DNA from: Streptomyces natalensis ATCC 27448
GTDB lineage: Bacteria > Actinomycetota > Actinomycetes > Streptomycetales > Streptomycetaceae
DNA length: 64,000 nucleotides
Direction of reading: 5' to 3'
NCBI RefSeq assembly: GCF_000935125.1
Contig: NZ_JRKI01000029.1
Coordinates: 62,001-126,000 of the forward strand
A program made the translations under genes and the position numbers. The notes under the pieces are model-generated. The model did not search any database, was not told where the DNA came from, and saw nothing but the letters and a program-made list of their open reading frames with translations. Below are positions 7,701 through 16,978 of the stretch, in pieces. The number at the start of each line of letters is the position of its first letter. The stretch's first letter is position 1.

Positions 7701-8828
7701 TAGTGTCCTGAGTCGGAGATTCGTCGTTGGTCTGGTGTGAGTCGTCCTGGACCGAAGATTCCGCCTGTGGTGCTGTCTGATGCTGAGCGGGCGATGTTGC
7801 AGTCGTGGGTGCGTCGTCGTTCGAGTGCCCAGTCATTGGCACTGAGATCGCGGATCGTCCTGGAGAGTGCGGACGGACACGCGATCGCAGAGGTCGCCCG
7901 ACGGCTGGGCATCACCACCGACACGGTCCGGGTCTGGCGCCGGCGTTTCCTGGAGCGTCGACTCGATGGCCTGTGCGACGAGCCACGACCCGGCGTCCCA
8001 CGGAAGATCACCGATGCCGACGTCGAGCGCGTCATCGTGAAAACGCTGGAGGAGGCACCGAAGGACGCCACCCACTGGTCGACCGGTCGATGGCCGCAGC
8101 GACCGGGATGTCGCTGTAGGCGGTCTCGCGGATCTGGCGGGCCTTCGCTCTCCAGCCGCACTGGGCTGAGACGTTCACGCTGTCCAAGGACCCGTTGTTC
8201 ATCGACAAGGTCCGTGATGTGGTCGGTCTGTATCTCGACCCGCCCGAGCGGGCCCTGGTTCTCTGCGTGGACGAGAAGTCGCAGATCCAAGCCCTGGACC
8301 GGTCCCAGCCGGTCCTGCCGATGATGCCCGGGTGCCCGAGCGCCGCAGCCACGACTACGTCCGCGCGGGCACCACCACCCTCTTCGCCGCCCTCGACACC
8401 GCAATCGGCAAGGCCATCGGCTCACTCCACCGCCGCCACCGCGCCGTGGAGTTCAAGAAGTTCCTGCTCAAGCTCGACAGGGAAGTGCCGGCAGACCTCG
8501 AGGTCCACTTGATCCTGGACAACTACGTCACCCACGGGGTTCTGGCCGTGAAGACATGGCTGGCCGCATATCCGCGCTTCCACCTGCACTTCACCCCGAC
8601 CGGCTTGTCGTGGCCGAACCTGGTCGAGCGATGGTTCGCCGAACTCACCACGAAGAAGCTCCGCCGAGGCATCCACCGCTCCGTCCAGGCACTCGAACGC
8701 GACATCCGAGGCTGGCTCACCGGCTGGAACGAGCACCCCAGGCCCTTCGTCTGGACGAAGACAGCCGACGAGATCCTCGACAAGGTCGCCGCATACTGCC
8801 GACGAATCTCCGACTCAGGACTCTAGGA
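7701..8828 (+). mobile_element. IS630-family insertion sequence, complete ends, dead transposase
   Basis: The termini are inverted repeats of about 25 bp: GTGTCCTGAGTCGGAGATTC at the left and its inverse ending ccgactcaggact at the right. TA dinucleotides within ctag on both sides fit IS630 target choice. The transposase (7737-8826) has an N-terminal helix-turn-helix (AIAEVARRLGITTDTVRVWR) and a DDE part with LCVDEKSQIQAL, HLILDNYVTHG and SWPNLVERWFAELT. It is broken three times: a 1-nt loss near 8085, an in-frame TAG at about 8117 and a 1-nt loss near 8331. Confidence 0.88.
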
Positions 8829-8945
8829 GCTGTCCGGCCGATCATGTGCGGAGCCAGATGACCAGCGCGGCTGCGGTGACTGTGTCCAGGAAGACGTAGC
8901 CGCGTTTTGTCATAGCGGGTGGCGACTGCCCGACAGCGGGTCGAG
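8829..8945 (-). mobile_element. IS5-family terminal fragment
   Basis: AGCTGTCCGGCCGATCATGTG is followed by the reverse-strand coding remains of the transposase C-terminus (RYDK, RLRLPG in a shifted frame). Only about 115 bp of the end of the element remains. The sequence from here to 9200 reads as a short helical peptide on + (RVERAAAEAAAHHTDALDSV) but has no start or context to support a gene. Confidence 0.65.
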
Positions 8946-9200
8946 CGCGCCGCCGCCGAGGCGGCAGCGCACCACACGGACGCGCTGGACAGCGTGACCG
9001 AACTCATCACCGCGCTGGCCGATCACCGCAGTACCACCGCTGCCAGAAGCACGAACCACATCCCGCCCTTCGGCTCGTGTAGTTAGGGGCCGGTCGCGGT
9101 TCGTGACACAGGTCCGGTTCACCGCTTCTCCGAAGCATCGGCGGTCGCGGTTCAGGGCCGGCCGAGGCGGTGGCGGTTCCGCTCGAACCCAGGTGGGATT

Positions 9201-9234
9201 CCCGGTCGCGCCGTCGGCGGGCGGCGCGACCGGG
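9201..9234. terminator. Strong hairpin downstream of the hemerythrin gene
   Basis: A perfect 13-bp stem (CCCGGTCGCGCCG and its inverse) encloses an 8-nt loop. It lies 7 nt beyond the stop of the minus-strand hemerythrin gene. Confidence 0.8.
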
Positions 9235-9241
9235 ACGCGGC

Positions 9242-9703
9242 TCAGCTGATCGGGCCGAAGATCTCGGTGCGGTCGAAGTCGGCGTCCATGCCGTCCAGCA
9301 CCGCTCCCAGTTGCTTCTCCTCGTACGTGAAGTGCGTCTCCATGACCGCCTCGATCCCGTCCAGGTGGCGGTGTGCCACCTCCGGGTCGGTCGAGTCGGC
9401 CACCGCTTTCTGCAATCCACCGATGAGGTGCTCGATCATGTTGTGGTCCTGAGTCAGCTTCGCGACCACCGACGCCAGGTCGGGTCGCGCCCGCACCAGT
9501 TCCGGGAACAGCGAACCGTCCTCGGCGCGGTGGTGGCCGGACAGGGCAGCGCAGAACCCGTGGCAGAACAACAGCAAGTCGGTGGCGGCCTCGGCAGGGT
9601 CGCCGCCGTCCAGTCTCGCCCGCGCCAGCGCCAGCGCATTGCGCAGCGTGCCGTGCACCCGCCGCAGTTCTGCGCCCCAGGCGGTGACGCGGTCAGTCGG
9701 CAA
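9242..9703 (-). CDS. Hemerythrin HHE-domain protein
   Basis: A 153-aa four-helix di-iron or oxygen-binding protein. The ligand pattern is clear: an early His (RRVHGTL), SGHHRAEDGSLFPEL, LTQDHNMIEHLIGGL, then ETHFTYEEKQLGAVL, the usual HHE arrangement. The TTG start at 9703 is chosen because it follows GGGAGG by 6 nt. It overlaps the last 11 nt of the upstream esterase gene, so the two are probably translationally coupled. Such proteins bind oxygen or NO or sense redox state; a link with the esterase is not obvious. Transcription probably ends at the adjacent hairpin. Confidence 0.88.
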   Translation of the reverse strand: MPTDRVTAWGAELRRVHGTLRNALALARARLDGGDPAEAATDLLLFCHGFCAALSGHHRAEDGSLFPELVRARPDLASVVAKLTQDHNMIEHLIGGLQKAVADSTDPEVAHRHLDGIEAVMETHFTYEEKQLGAVLDGMDADFDRTEIFGPIS

Positions 9704-10520
9704 GAACGCCCTCCCGTCGCAGCCAGGCCGCGCACGCGGTCGTCCAGGACGCAGTGTGCGGCTCGCGTGCAATGAACTTGTGTGGCTCGCCGCCGTATTC
9801 CACGCCGTCAGCCAGGCCGATGCCGTGGCTGCCGCCCGGGTAGACGTGCAACTCCACCGGTACCGCGGCGGCCGCCAGCGCCCGGGTCCACTCCAGGGCA
9901 TTGGGCAGGCCCGGCGGGTCCTGAGCGGTGGCCCATACGAAGGTCGGGCACACCGACGCGTCCACGTGCTTGGCCGGGGACAGCTCGTCCTTGATGGGCA
10001 GCAGGTCGCCGAGCAGGTTCTCGACCACCGGCGGTGGCAGCAGGTCGAGGTCGGCCAGCGCGTAGGCCAGGATCGCGAAGTCCGGTCGGGGCGGGTCGGT
10101 GACGCCCTCCTCGATGGACAGGACCCGGCCGGTCATGAGCAGGCCGGCGAGTTGGCCGCCCGCGCTTGATCCGATGACGCCGACCCGGCCGATGTCGAGG
10201 CCGTGGTCGCCGCCTCGGATGTGGTCCAATGCGGCCCGGGCGTCTTCGAGCGGGGCCGGGAACCGGTCCGGCAGCAGCCGGTAGGACAGGACGAAGGCGT
10301 GGATGCCGAGGCCGGACAGCCAGCGCGCGTAGCCTTCGCCTTCGTGCGGTGGAAGTTCCCGGAAGCCGCCGCCGGGCAGGACGAGGACGGCGGGTCGGGG
10401 GCCGAAGAACCGGTCCTCGGCGGGGTAAAGCGTGATCTTCTGTGAAATTGGGGTGGGAATGGCCGTAGCCACCTTTCGATACGACGCCTCCATGCCTGAC
10501 GATCCATCCGCCACCGGCAC
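9693..10520 (-). CDS. Alpha/beta hydrolase, acetyl-esterase (BD-FAE) type
   Basis: A 275-aa esterase of the prolyl-oligopeptidase-like/BD-FAE group. The oxyanion motif is VLPGGGFRELPPHEGEGYA, the nucleophile elbow is GVIGSSAGGQLAG and the catalytic His lies in PGGSHGIGLADG. It is probably cytoplasmic, as no signal peptide is seen. The open frame starts at 10520; an ATG at 10493 (MEASYRKVA) is an alternative start. It forms a two-gene unit with the hemerythrin gene, which overlaps its end. Confidence 0.85.
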   Translation of the reverse strand: MPVADGSSGMEASYRKVATAIPTPISQKITLYPAEDRFFGPRPAVLVLPGGGFRELPPHEGEGYARWLSGLGIHAFVLSYRLLPDRFPAPLEDARAALDHIRGGDHGLDIGRVGVIGSSAGGQLAGLLMTGRVLSIEEGVTDPPRPDFAILAYALADLDLLPPPVVENLLGDLLPIKDELSPAKHVDASVCPTFVWATAQDPPGLPNALEWTRALAAAAVPVELHVYPGGSHGIGLADGVEYGGEPHKFIAREPHTASWTTACAAWLRREGVLAD

Positions 10521-10798
10521 GCGACGCTGCCCGGGAGTATAATCGCGAAGATCGCTGGGGCCCGCTGTGGTCTCTGTGCCGCCATCACGGCCTTATGCCT
10601 GAAGCAAGGCACCAGGTCGGCGTCCTCGTCGGCCAGATGGGCGGCCGCGTCGCCGCCGCCGCCCTGACCGTCTTCAAGCAGGTGACGCGCCGACCTCCCT
10701 AGCCCAAGAGGCGGGACGCGGGACGCGAGCGAGTTCTTTACGCAGGGTTTCCCCTGGGCTGCTTCGTTTGGATCACCGAGACACCTGGTTGAGGCGGG

Positions 10799-11914
10799 TC
10801 ACTGTGTCGTTGGGGAGGTGAACCGCCTCGCGCGTTCTTCTTCGAGCGTTGGGTAGTCGGTGTAGCCCTGTGCGCCGTGTGTGTAGAGGTGCTCCATGTT
10901 GATCGGTGTGGCGAGCGGATCGTTCGCGGCGATGCGCGCGGGCAGGTCGGGATGAGTGAGGAATGTGCGTCCGTAGGAGACCAGGTCCGCGTGGCCCTTT
11001 ACGAGTACGCGTTCGCCCTGTTGTTGGGTGGTGGGCGCGCGGTTCTCGCCGACGTTGGCGATGAGCGTGCCGTTCCAGCGGGGGCGCAGATCTGCGAGGG
11101 CCGGGTAGTCGTCGTTGTCGGTGACGTGGAGGTAGGCCAGGCCGAGTGGGTCGAGTGCCTCGGCCAGCGCGCGGTAGAGGGGGGCAGGGTCGTGCTCGGA
11201 CATGCCGAACTGTGGGTTGCCGGGGGAGAGCCGGAGCCCGAGCCGGTGCGCTCCCACGGCCTCGGCGACTGCGGTGACCAGTTCGATGGCGAAGAGGGTC
11301 TTGTCGCGCCCGTACGCGTCGTCGCGGCGGTTGGTGTTGTCGGCGAGGAACTGGTGGGTGAGATAGCTGTTGGCACCGTGGATCTCCACCCCGTCGAAGC
11401 CGGCCCGCAGGGCGTTGTGTGCGGCGGCCACGTGATCAGCGAACGCGGTACGGATGTCGTCCGTCGTCATCTCACGCGGTATGGGCGCCTCGGCCTTGCC
11501 GTCCTTGACGTGCACGGGGCCTGGGACCGGCACGGCCGACGGCCCTGCCGGGATGTCGCCGAGTAGCCGCGAGCGCGGGTGCCCCTGGCGTCCGCCGTGC
11601 ATGAGCTGCGCGAAGATCCGTCCGCCGCGCGCGTGCACGGCCTCGGTGACCGCACGCCAGCCGACGACGTGGGCCTCGGTCTCCAGCCCCGGGATGCGCC
11701 AGCCGCTCTGGCCCCGGCGGTGCGGCCAGATTCCCTCCGTGATGAGGAGCCCGGCTCCCGCGCGCTGCGCGTAGTAGTCCGCGACCACCGGGAGCGGCGT
11801 GCCGTCCTCGTGTGCACGGAACCGGGTCATGGGGGCCATGACGATCCGGTTCGGGAGGGAGAGGCTGTCGGAGGAGTAGGGGGCGAGGAGAGGGGAAGTG
11901 GCCGTGTTCGTCAT
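10799..11914 (-). CDS. Old yellow enzyme family alkene reductase
   Basis: A 371-aa FMN-dependent, NADPH-using ene-reductase. Visible family motifs are NRIVMAPMTRFRA near the N-terminus, GRIFAQLMHGGRQGHP, the catalytic pair in FDGVEIHGANSYLTHQFL (His/Asn), RRDDAYG, and the late FMN-phosphate region VSYGRTFLTHPDL. The ATG at 11914 has no ribosome site. A -10-like TACGGT ends 6 nt before it, which suggests a leaderless transcript. It is divergent from a MerR regulator over a palindromic operator, a common arrangement for electrophile-inducible OYEs. The substrate is unknown; enones, quinones or nitro compounds are typical for the family. Confidence 0.92.
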   Translation of the reverse strand: MTNTATSPLLAPYSSDSLSLPNRIVMAPMTRFRAHEDGTPLPVVADYYAQRAGAGLLITEGIWPHRRGQSGWRIPGLETEAHVVGWRAVTEAVHARGGRIFAQLMHGGRQGHPRSRLLGDIPAGPSAVPVPGPVHVKDGKAEAPIPREMTTDDIRTAFADHVAAAHNALRAGFDGVEIHGANSYLTHQFLADNTNRRDDAYGRDKTLFAIELVTAVAEAVGAHRLGLRLSPGNPQFGMSEHDPAPLYRALAEALDPLGLAYLHVTDNDDYPALADLRPRWNGTLIANVGENRAPTTQQQGERVLVKGHADLVSYGRTFLTHPDLPARIAANDPLATPINMEHLYTHGAQGYTDYPTLEEERARRFTSPTTQ

Positions 11915-11928
11915 GCGGGAACCGTAGG

Positions 11929-11948
11929 ATCTGACACCGATGTCAGAT
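11929..11948. promoter_or_regulatory. Probable MerR operator between divergent genes
   Basis: A perfect inverted repeat ATCTGACA-(4 nt)-TGTCAGAT. On the minus strand it lies between TTGAAT (-35-like) and TACGGT (-10-like), separated by 20 bp, the long spacer typical of MerR-activated promoters. Confidence 0.75.
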
Positions 11949-11981
11949 TCAACCCTGGGCCGAATGGGGGCTGGAGAACGC

Positions 11982-12338
11982 ATGAAGATCGGCGAGCTGT
12001 CCCGGCGTACGGGAGTGAGCGTACGTTCCCTGCGCTACTACGAGCAGAAGCACATGCTCGCCTCCGAGCGCACGGCTGGAGGGCACCGGGAGTACCCGGA
12101 GGCGGCCGTTGACCGCGTGGTCCTGATTCAGCATCTGCTCGCCGCCGGGCTGTGCGGTGACAAGATCGCGAGCCTCCTTCCCTGCATGCGCGACCACGAC
12201 GGAGGCCCGGCAGAGATGGCGACACCGTGGCTGGTCGAGCAGCTGAAGGCGGAGCGTCACCGGATCGACTGCTCGATCCAGGACCTGTATTACACACGCG
12301 AGGTCCTGGACGAGGTCATCGCGACGGCAGCGGGCTAG
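11982..12338 (+). CDS. MerR-family transcriptional regulator
   Basis: A 118-aa regulator with the classic MerR N-terminus (MKIGELSRRTGVSVRSLRYY), a wing (LASERTAGGHREYPEAAVDRV) and a short dimerisation coiled coil. Two cysteines, in GLCGDKIASLLPCMRDHD, sit in the effector-facing part. The start at 11982 follows CTGGAG. It is divergent from the old yellow enzyme gene with the operator between them, so it is probably a redox- or electrophile-responsive activator of that gene and of itself. The ligand is not readable. No metal-binding Cys pattern typical of MerR or CueR is present. Confidence 0.88.
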   Translation: MKIGELSRRTGVSVRSLRYYEQKHMLASERTAGGHREYPEAAVDRVVLIQHLLAAGLCGDKIASLLPCMRDHDGGPAEMATPWLVEQLKAERHRIDCSIQDLYYTREVLDEVIATAAG

Positions 12339-12375
12339 GTAGTTTCCGCTTGGATCAGCAGGTCGTTGGTCCGGG

Positions 12376-12512
12376 TGTGCCGTTGACTGACGCGCAGTGG
12401 GCGCGGATCGAGCCGTTGCTCCCGGACCGGGCGCCGAAGCGTGGTGGTCGGTGGAGAGATCACCGGGAGGTGATCGACGCGATCGCCTTCAAGTTCCAGA
12501 CCGGAACGCCAG
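12376..12512 (+). mobile_element. IS5-family transposase N-terminal fragment
   Basis: VPLTDAQWARIEPLLPDRAP is followed by RGGRWRDHREVIDAIAFKFQ, the start of an IS5-type transposase of a different subtype from the 5547/13328 element. It ends abruptly where a NACHT-ATPase fragment begins on the other strand. Confidence 0.65.
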
Positions 12513-12622
12513 CGGAAACAGGACCGGGACGGGGCCCCGGGGAGGGCGGCGTCCGAGCAGGGCCAGGAGCAGGCGGATCAGCAGCATGGTCTTGCCCCCA
12601 CCAGGGTCGCCGAGGACCACTA
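12500..12622 (-). pseudogene. NACHT/STAND NTPase fragment with Walker A
   Basis: The minus strand reads LVVLGDPGGGKTMLLIRLLL and continues ALLGRRPPRGPVPVLFPLAF. This is the P-loop region of a NACHT-type STAND ATPase of the kind found in Streptomyces defence or signalling proteins. Only about 40 codons survive, caught between an IS5 N-terminus on one side and an IS5 terminal repeat (GGACCTGTCCGCCCGATCATG) on the other. Confidence 0.6.
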
Positions 12623-13117
12623 GGACCTGTCCGCCCGATCATGTACGGGGCGGACGGCCACTCGCAGTCTGCCGACGGCGAGGGCGATCAGTAGAACAAA
12701 GGCTGCGAAGGCGGTGAACGTGCGCATGTTGTTGAACAGTTCCCAGCGCCGCAGGATCTCCGCATGATCGGCCGGGGCCGAGGTGAGCGCCCACTGCTTG
12801 ATCCGTCCGTTGATCGGCACGTTGCCGAATCGGGTTATCAGAAAGGACACGAGGGCCAGTAGACCTGCCACACCCGCGAGCAGTCGGGCGCGCCCCGCTG
12901 TCAGGGCGGCGAGCGTCAGGGAACTCAGGATCGACGCGCCCATCGCCGCTTGCATGGTGATGCCGTTCATCTTCATCAGTTCGGCGTGGAATGACAGCCG
13001 CATCTCAAGTGGTACGGCGTTGAAGGTAGGGACGAGATTAGCTGCGCCGTAGCCGAACGCGCCGGCGAGGAGGCCGGTGGAAAGCAGGGCAAAACCATGG
13101 ACAAGTCTGATGCGCAT
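12620..13117 (-). CDS. DUF1772-type integral membrane protein, 3' end altered by IS
   Basis: A small membrane protein with four hydrophobic segments (around residues 5-28, 54-74, 78-94 and 137-155). It matches the DUF1772 (anthrone oxygenase-like) pattern: AVPLEMRLSFHAELMKMNGITMQ, RFGNVPINGRIKQWAL and RRWELFNNMRTFTAF. The last dozen residues (VRPVHDRADRS) and the stop codon lie inside an IS5 terminal repeat, so the natural C-terminus has been replaced. It is probably still near full length. The ATG at 13117 has GGAG 9 nt upstream. Confidence 0.78.
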   Translation of the reverse strand: MRIRLVHGFALLSTGLLAGAFGYGAANLVPTFNAVPLEMRLSFHAELMKMNGITMQAAMGASILSSLTLAALTAGRARLLAGVAGLLALVSFLITRFGNVPINGRIKQWALTSAPADHAEILRRWELFNNMRTFTAFAAFVLLIALAVGRLRVAVRPVHDRADRS

Positions 13118-13327
13118 GTTCGTCGGCTCCGGTGTATTGGCTTGGGGCGGATGAGTTGCCCGTGGGGTCGGCCCCGATAGACGATGAGCCGGGAGCCGAG
13201 GCTGGCTTCAAGGGTGGCCGGGTATCCGTCAGAAGTCCAAGATCCTTCATTTCTGGCACCTAGAACCATCTGTTCTGAACCATCGGCAGCTGGGGTATTC
13301 GCCACTGTGGCACCGGATCCAAGCCCT

Positions 13328-14341
13328 GGGACTTGCGTCCGGTCGATCACGTACGGAGCCAGATGCCGAGGGCCGCGACGGTCGCGGTACCGAGGAAGAC
13401 GTAGCCGCGTTTGTCGTAGCGCGTGGCCACGGCCCGGGACTGCTTCAGCTTGTTGATCGCCCGTTCGACGGTGTTGCGCTTCTTGTACCGCTCTTCATCG
13501 AAGGCGGGCGGCCGTCCACCGCGTGAGCTTTTGCGCAGTCGGGCAGCCGGGCTGTCCGACTTCTCCGGGATGGTGTGCCGGATGCCGCGACGCCGCAGGT
13601 ACTCACGGCATGGGCCGTTGCTGTACGCCTTGTCCGCCGCAAGGCTGTCGGGCTTCTTGCGCGGCCTGCCCAGCCCGATCCGAGGGACGCGGATCCTCTC
13701 CAGCACGGCCTGGAACTGCGTGCAGTCCGCCCGCTGTCGGCCGGTGACAATCTAAGGACAGCGGGCGGCAGTGGCCGTCCGCGCTCAGGTGGAGCTTGCT
13801 GGTCAGCCCACCACGCGAGCGGCCCAGGCCCTCACCTCGTGCACTGCCTTCACCATGCGGGCGAGCAGACTCTGCCACGGTGTTTCGCCCTGGTGTTCCG
13901 CCGCTTCGGCCCCCTTGGGCGCAAGATCCGGCGGCGGGGTGGTGCGGGCGCCGGCCGCGTGCTGATGAGCGCGCACGATCGTGGAATCCACCGAGATGTC
14001 CCAGTCGATCTCCCGTGCGGCATCGGCCGCGGCCTGCGCCTGGTGCAGAAGATGCTCCCAGGTGCCGTCTGCCGACCACAACCGGTGTGTGTGGCGTTCA
14101 TAGACCGTCTTCCACGGTCCGAACCGCTCAGGCAGATCCCGCCATTGAACGCCTGTCCGTACCCGGTGCAAGATCCCGTCGATCACCTGCCGGTGATCCC
14201 GCCACCTGCCACAACGACCATTGCTGACCGGCAGGAGCGGCTGCAGCCGTTCCCACTCCGCGGCCGTCAGGTCACCCCGCCCCATGCCCACATCAACGAT
14301 GCGACCACAGGGCGGTCACATGATCGCCCGGACAAGTCCTA
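13328..14341 (-). mobile_element. IS5-family insertion sequence, nearly complete
   Basis: An element of about 1.01 kb. The ends are GGACTTGTCCGGGCGATCATG (minus, right end) and the related GGACTTGCGTCCGGTCGATCA (left end). It carries one transposase frame on the minus strand. It is the best-preserved copy of the element whose fragments occur at 5547, 8829, 12622, 40760, 41517 and 59739. Confidence 0.82.
13347..14291 (-). pseudogene. IS5-family transposase, two frameshifts
   Basis: The N-terminal half has GRGDLTAAEWERLQPLLPVS, GVQWRDLPERFGPWKTVYER and the DDE region DWDISVDSTIVRAHQHAAG. The C-terminal half has SLAADKAYSNGPCREYLR, RRGIRHTIPEKSD and RYKKRNTVERAINKLKQSRA with the final YDKRGYVFLGT. 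Comparison between frames indicates a 1-nt loss near 13830 (CACGAGGTGAGG where CACGAGGGTGAGG is expected) and an insertion near 13752. The two lesions are 80 bp apart and return to the original product, so this looks like decay rather than programmed frameshifting. Confidence 0.75.
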
Positions 14342-15007
14342 GCCGTCGACGAAGGTGACCGTCTCGGCGAGCGGGGCCCGGTCGATGAACTCCTCCTGAC
14401 ACGCGGTCGGGTCCTCGAACCCGATGGACACGCCGCAGAACAGGATCAGTCCCGGTGGGGGCAACACGGCCTCCGCCACGCTCCGGCAGTACACCGACCA
14501 CGCCATCTGCGGGCAGCTGTGCATCCCTTCGGCGCGGAGCAGCAGCATGACGGTCTGCAAGTACATGCCGAGGTCGGCCCATTGGGCCGGTCCCATGTCG
14601 CGGTCGATGTAGCAGAACAAGGCCGCGGGCGCACCGAAGCAGTCCCAGTTCGCGGCGACGGCTGCCTCACGTGAGCGTCGGTCCTCGCGTGGGATTCCGA
14701 GTGCGGTGTAGCGCTGCTCCGCGGCGGCGGCTCGACGCTCCCGGTACGGAGACTTCAGTTCGGGCGGGTACATCTGGTATTCCCGCTCGTCCCCGGTGTC
14801 GCCTGCGGCCACCCGCTCGGCGGTGCGCTTCTTGAGCCCGGCCAGCGGCCGGCCGGTCAGCGCGTAGATGTGCCAGGGCTGGAGGTTCGCCCCGGACGGT
14901 GATCGGGCCGCGGCGGACAACACACGTTCCAGTTGTTGCCGGGGGATCGGCTGCCCGCTGAACCGGCGTACCGCCCGTCGGCTCGCAACCGCTTCGTAGA
15001 CGTCCAA
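14339..15007 (-). CDS. Nitroreductase family protein
   Basis: A 222-aa FMN-dependent nitroreductase-like enzyme. Motifs are VASRRAVRRFSGQPIPRQQL (FMN phosphate arginines), ARSPSGANLQPWHIY, GAPAALFCYIDRDM, WADLGMYLQTVMLLLRAEGM and a C-terminal GVSIGFEDP. The TTG start at 15007 is chosen for the GAGGGAG site 6 nt upstream; the reading frame is open much further but lacks support. It is divergent from the ECF41-type sigma factor gene, 96 bp away, a pairing seen for ECF41 factors with oxidoreductases, so it is a plausible target of that sigma. Its stop lies at the edge of the IS5 element. Confidence 0.88.
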   Translation of the reverse strand: MDVYEAVASRRAVRRFSGQPIPRQQLERVLSAAARSPSGANLQPWHIYALTGRPLAGLKKRTAERVAAGDTGDEREYQMYPPELKSPYRERRAAAAEQRYTALGIPREDRRSREAAVAANWDCFGAPAALFCYIDRDMGPAQWADLGMYLQTVMLLLRAEGMHSCPQMAWSVYCRSVAEAVLPPPGLILFCGVSIGFEDPTACQEEFIDRAPLAETVTFVDG

Positions 15008-15103
15008 GACAAGCTCCCTCGCGCATCGAGATTCGGCCCCGTCGGCCACGTGGTGTCGGGACCCTCTACGGTGGTGACGGTCGGCGACGGGGAGAGGTGA
15101 CCG

Positions 15104-16006
15104 GTGAGCGCGCACGGCGATCTCGCGGAGGGCTTTGAGACGCACCGCAGCCGACTGCGCGCGGTTGCGCAGCGCATGCTCGGCTCGCACAGCGAGGCGG
15201 AGGACGCGGTCCAGGAAGCCTGGCTGCGGCTGGCGCGGACCGAGGCCGACGCCGTGCGCAATCTGGGCGGCTGGCTCACGACGACGGTCTCTCGTATCTG
15301 CCTCGACATGCTGCGGTCCCGCGCATCGAGGCGGGAGGACCCTGCGGGCCACCCGGTGCCCGATGAGGGCCCAGACCCCGCTGCGGATGGCCGCCCGGAA
15401 CAGGAGGCGGTGCTGGCCGACTTGGTGGGCCGCGCCCTTCTGGTCGTACTGGACAGGCTGGGCCCCGCCGAGCGCGTCGCGTTCGTGCTGCACGACATGT
15501 TCGCCGTGCCGTTCGACGAGATCGCCCCCATCGTGGACCGCTCCCTCGCCGCTGCGAAGCAGCTCGCAAGCCGGGCCCGGCGCAAGGTCCGAGGCACTCC
15601 CTCCGTTTCCGGTGCGGAGCTCGCCCGACAGCGGCTCGTGATCGAGACGTTCCTGGCGGCCGCGCGGGCGGGTGACATCGACGCGGTCCTCGCGGTGCTG
15701 GCGCCCGACGTCGTACGGCGGGCAGACCGCGCGGCCCTTCCGGAGGGCAGGCCGGTCGAGGTACGCGGTGCACGGACCGTGGCGGAGGAAATCGTCGTCT
15801 TCGGACGGAACGCGCACGTCGCGGAGGCGGTACTCATCGACGGCGCCGTGGGGATCGCGGTCGCGCCGTACGGACGACTGCGACTCGCCCTCACCCTCAC
15901 GACCGCCCGCGAAAGGATCACCGGGTACGAACTCATCGCCGACCCGAACCGACTTCAGCAACTTGATCTGGCCGTCCTCGACGAAGCCATCACCCTCGGC
16001 GGCTAA
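15104..16006 (+). CDS. ECF41-type RNA polymerase sigma factor with SnoaL-like C-terminal domain
   Basis: A 300-aa sigma factor of the SigJ/ECF41 kind. Region 2 covers about residues 10-75 (AEDAVQEAWLRLAR, LGGWLTTTVSRICLDMLRSR) and region 4 about 110-165 (LGPAERVAFVLHDMFAVPFD, VDRSLAAAKQLASRARRKV). It is followed by a ~120-aa NTF2/SnoaL-like extension ending YELIADPNRLQQLDLAVLDE. In ECF41 proteins the extension replaces a separate anti-sigma factor and tunes activity. The GTG at 15104 has GGGGAGAGG upstream. It is divergent from the nitroreductase gene. Confidence 0.92.
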   Translation: MSAHGDLAEGFETHRSRLRAVAQRMLGSHSEAEDAVQEAWLRLARTEADAVRNLGGWLTTTVSRICLDMLRSRASRREDPAGHPVPDEGPDPAADGRPEQEAVLADLVGRALLVVLDRLGPAERVAFVLHDMFAVPFDEIAPIVDRSLAAAKQLASRARRKVRGTPSVSGAELARQRLVIETFLAAARAGDIDAVLAVLAPDVVRRADRAALPEGRPVEVRGARTVAEEIVVFGRNAHVAEAVLIDGAVGIAVAPYGRLRLALTLTTARERITGYELIADPNRLQQLDLAVLDEAITLGG

Positions 16007-16094
16007 CCAACAGCCACATCCCCCCGGCCCTCGGACTACTGGTGCTGGGGCCAGCCACGAGGGCTGACCGCCCAGGCGGTCCTCGGCCTCGGCG

Positions 16095-16672
<578 letters not shown>

Positions 16673-16844
16673 GGGGTGGGCCACTGCGCTTCCTCCCAGC
16701 CGCTTCCATGGTTTTTCAGCCGTCAAGATACCCACGAAAAGCACAAAAAACGCCCATCCAGCAAGGGCAAGGAAAGATCGCTCACTGGGGATCAGTGGCG
16801 CCTTACCCGTTGCCCAGCAAGCACTACCGACGGCGTTGACGCGC

Positions 16845-16978
16845 TCAGGGCGTGGTGAAGAAAGCGCTCATGCCGTCGACGTTCGGCAGATAGCTGTCAG
16901 TGGCGGTGATGCGGCCGTGCCGGATGGTCAGCACGGTCGCGAGGTGTTCGTCGAGGCGACGTCCGCGGCGGGGTTCGG
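16845..16978 (-). pseudogene. SnoaL/NTF2-like protein, C-terminal fragment
   Basis: The last ~45 codons read DEHLATVLTIRHGRITATDS, then YLPNVDGMSAFFTTP, the typical end of SnoaL-like ketosteroid-isomerase-fold proteins. The rest of the gene is missing and the frame upstream is antisense to nothing recognisable. Confidence 0.55.

Noticed and set aside
13347..14291. Programmed frameshift in the IS5 transposase
   Set aside because: Two separate indels at non-slippery sites are needed to join the halves, so mutation is the simpler explanation.
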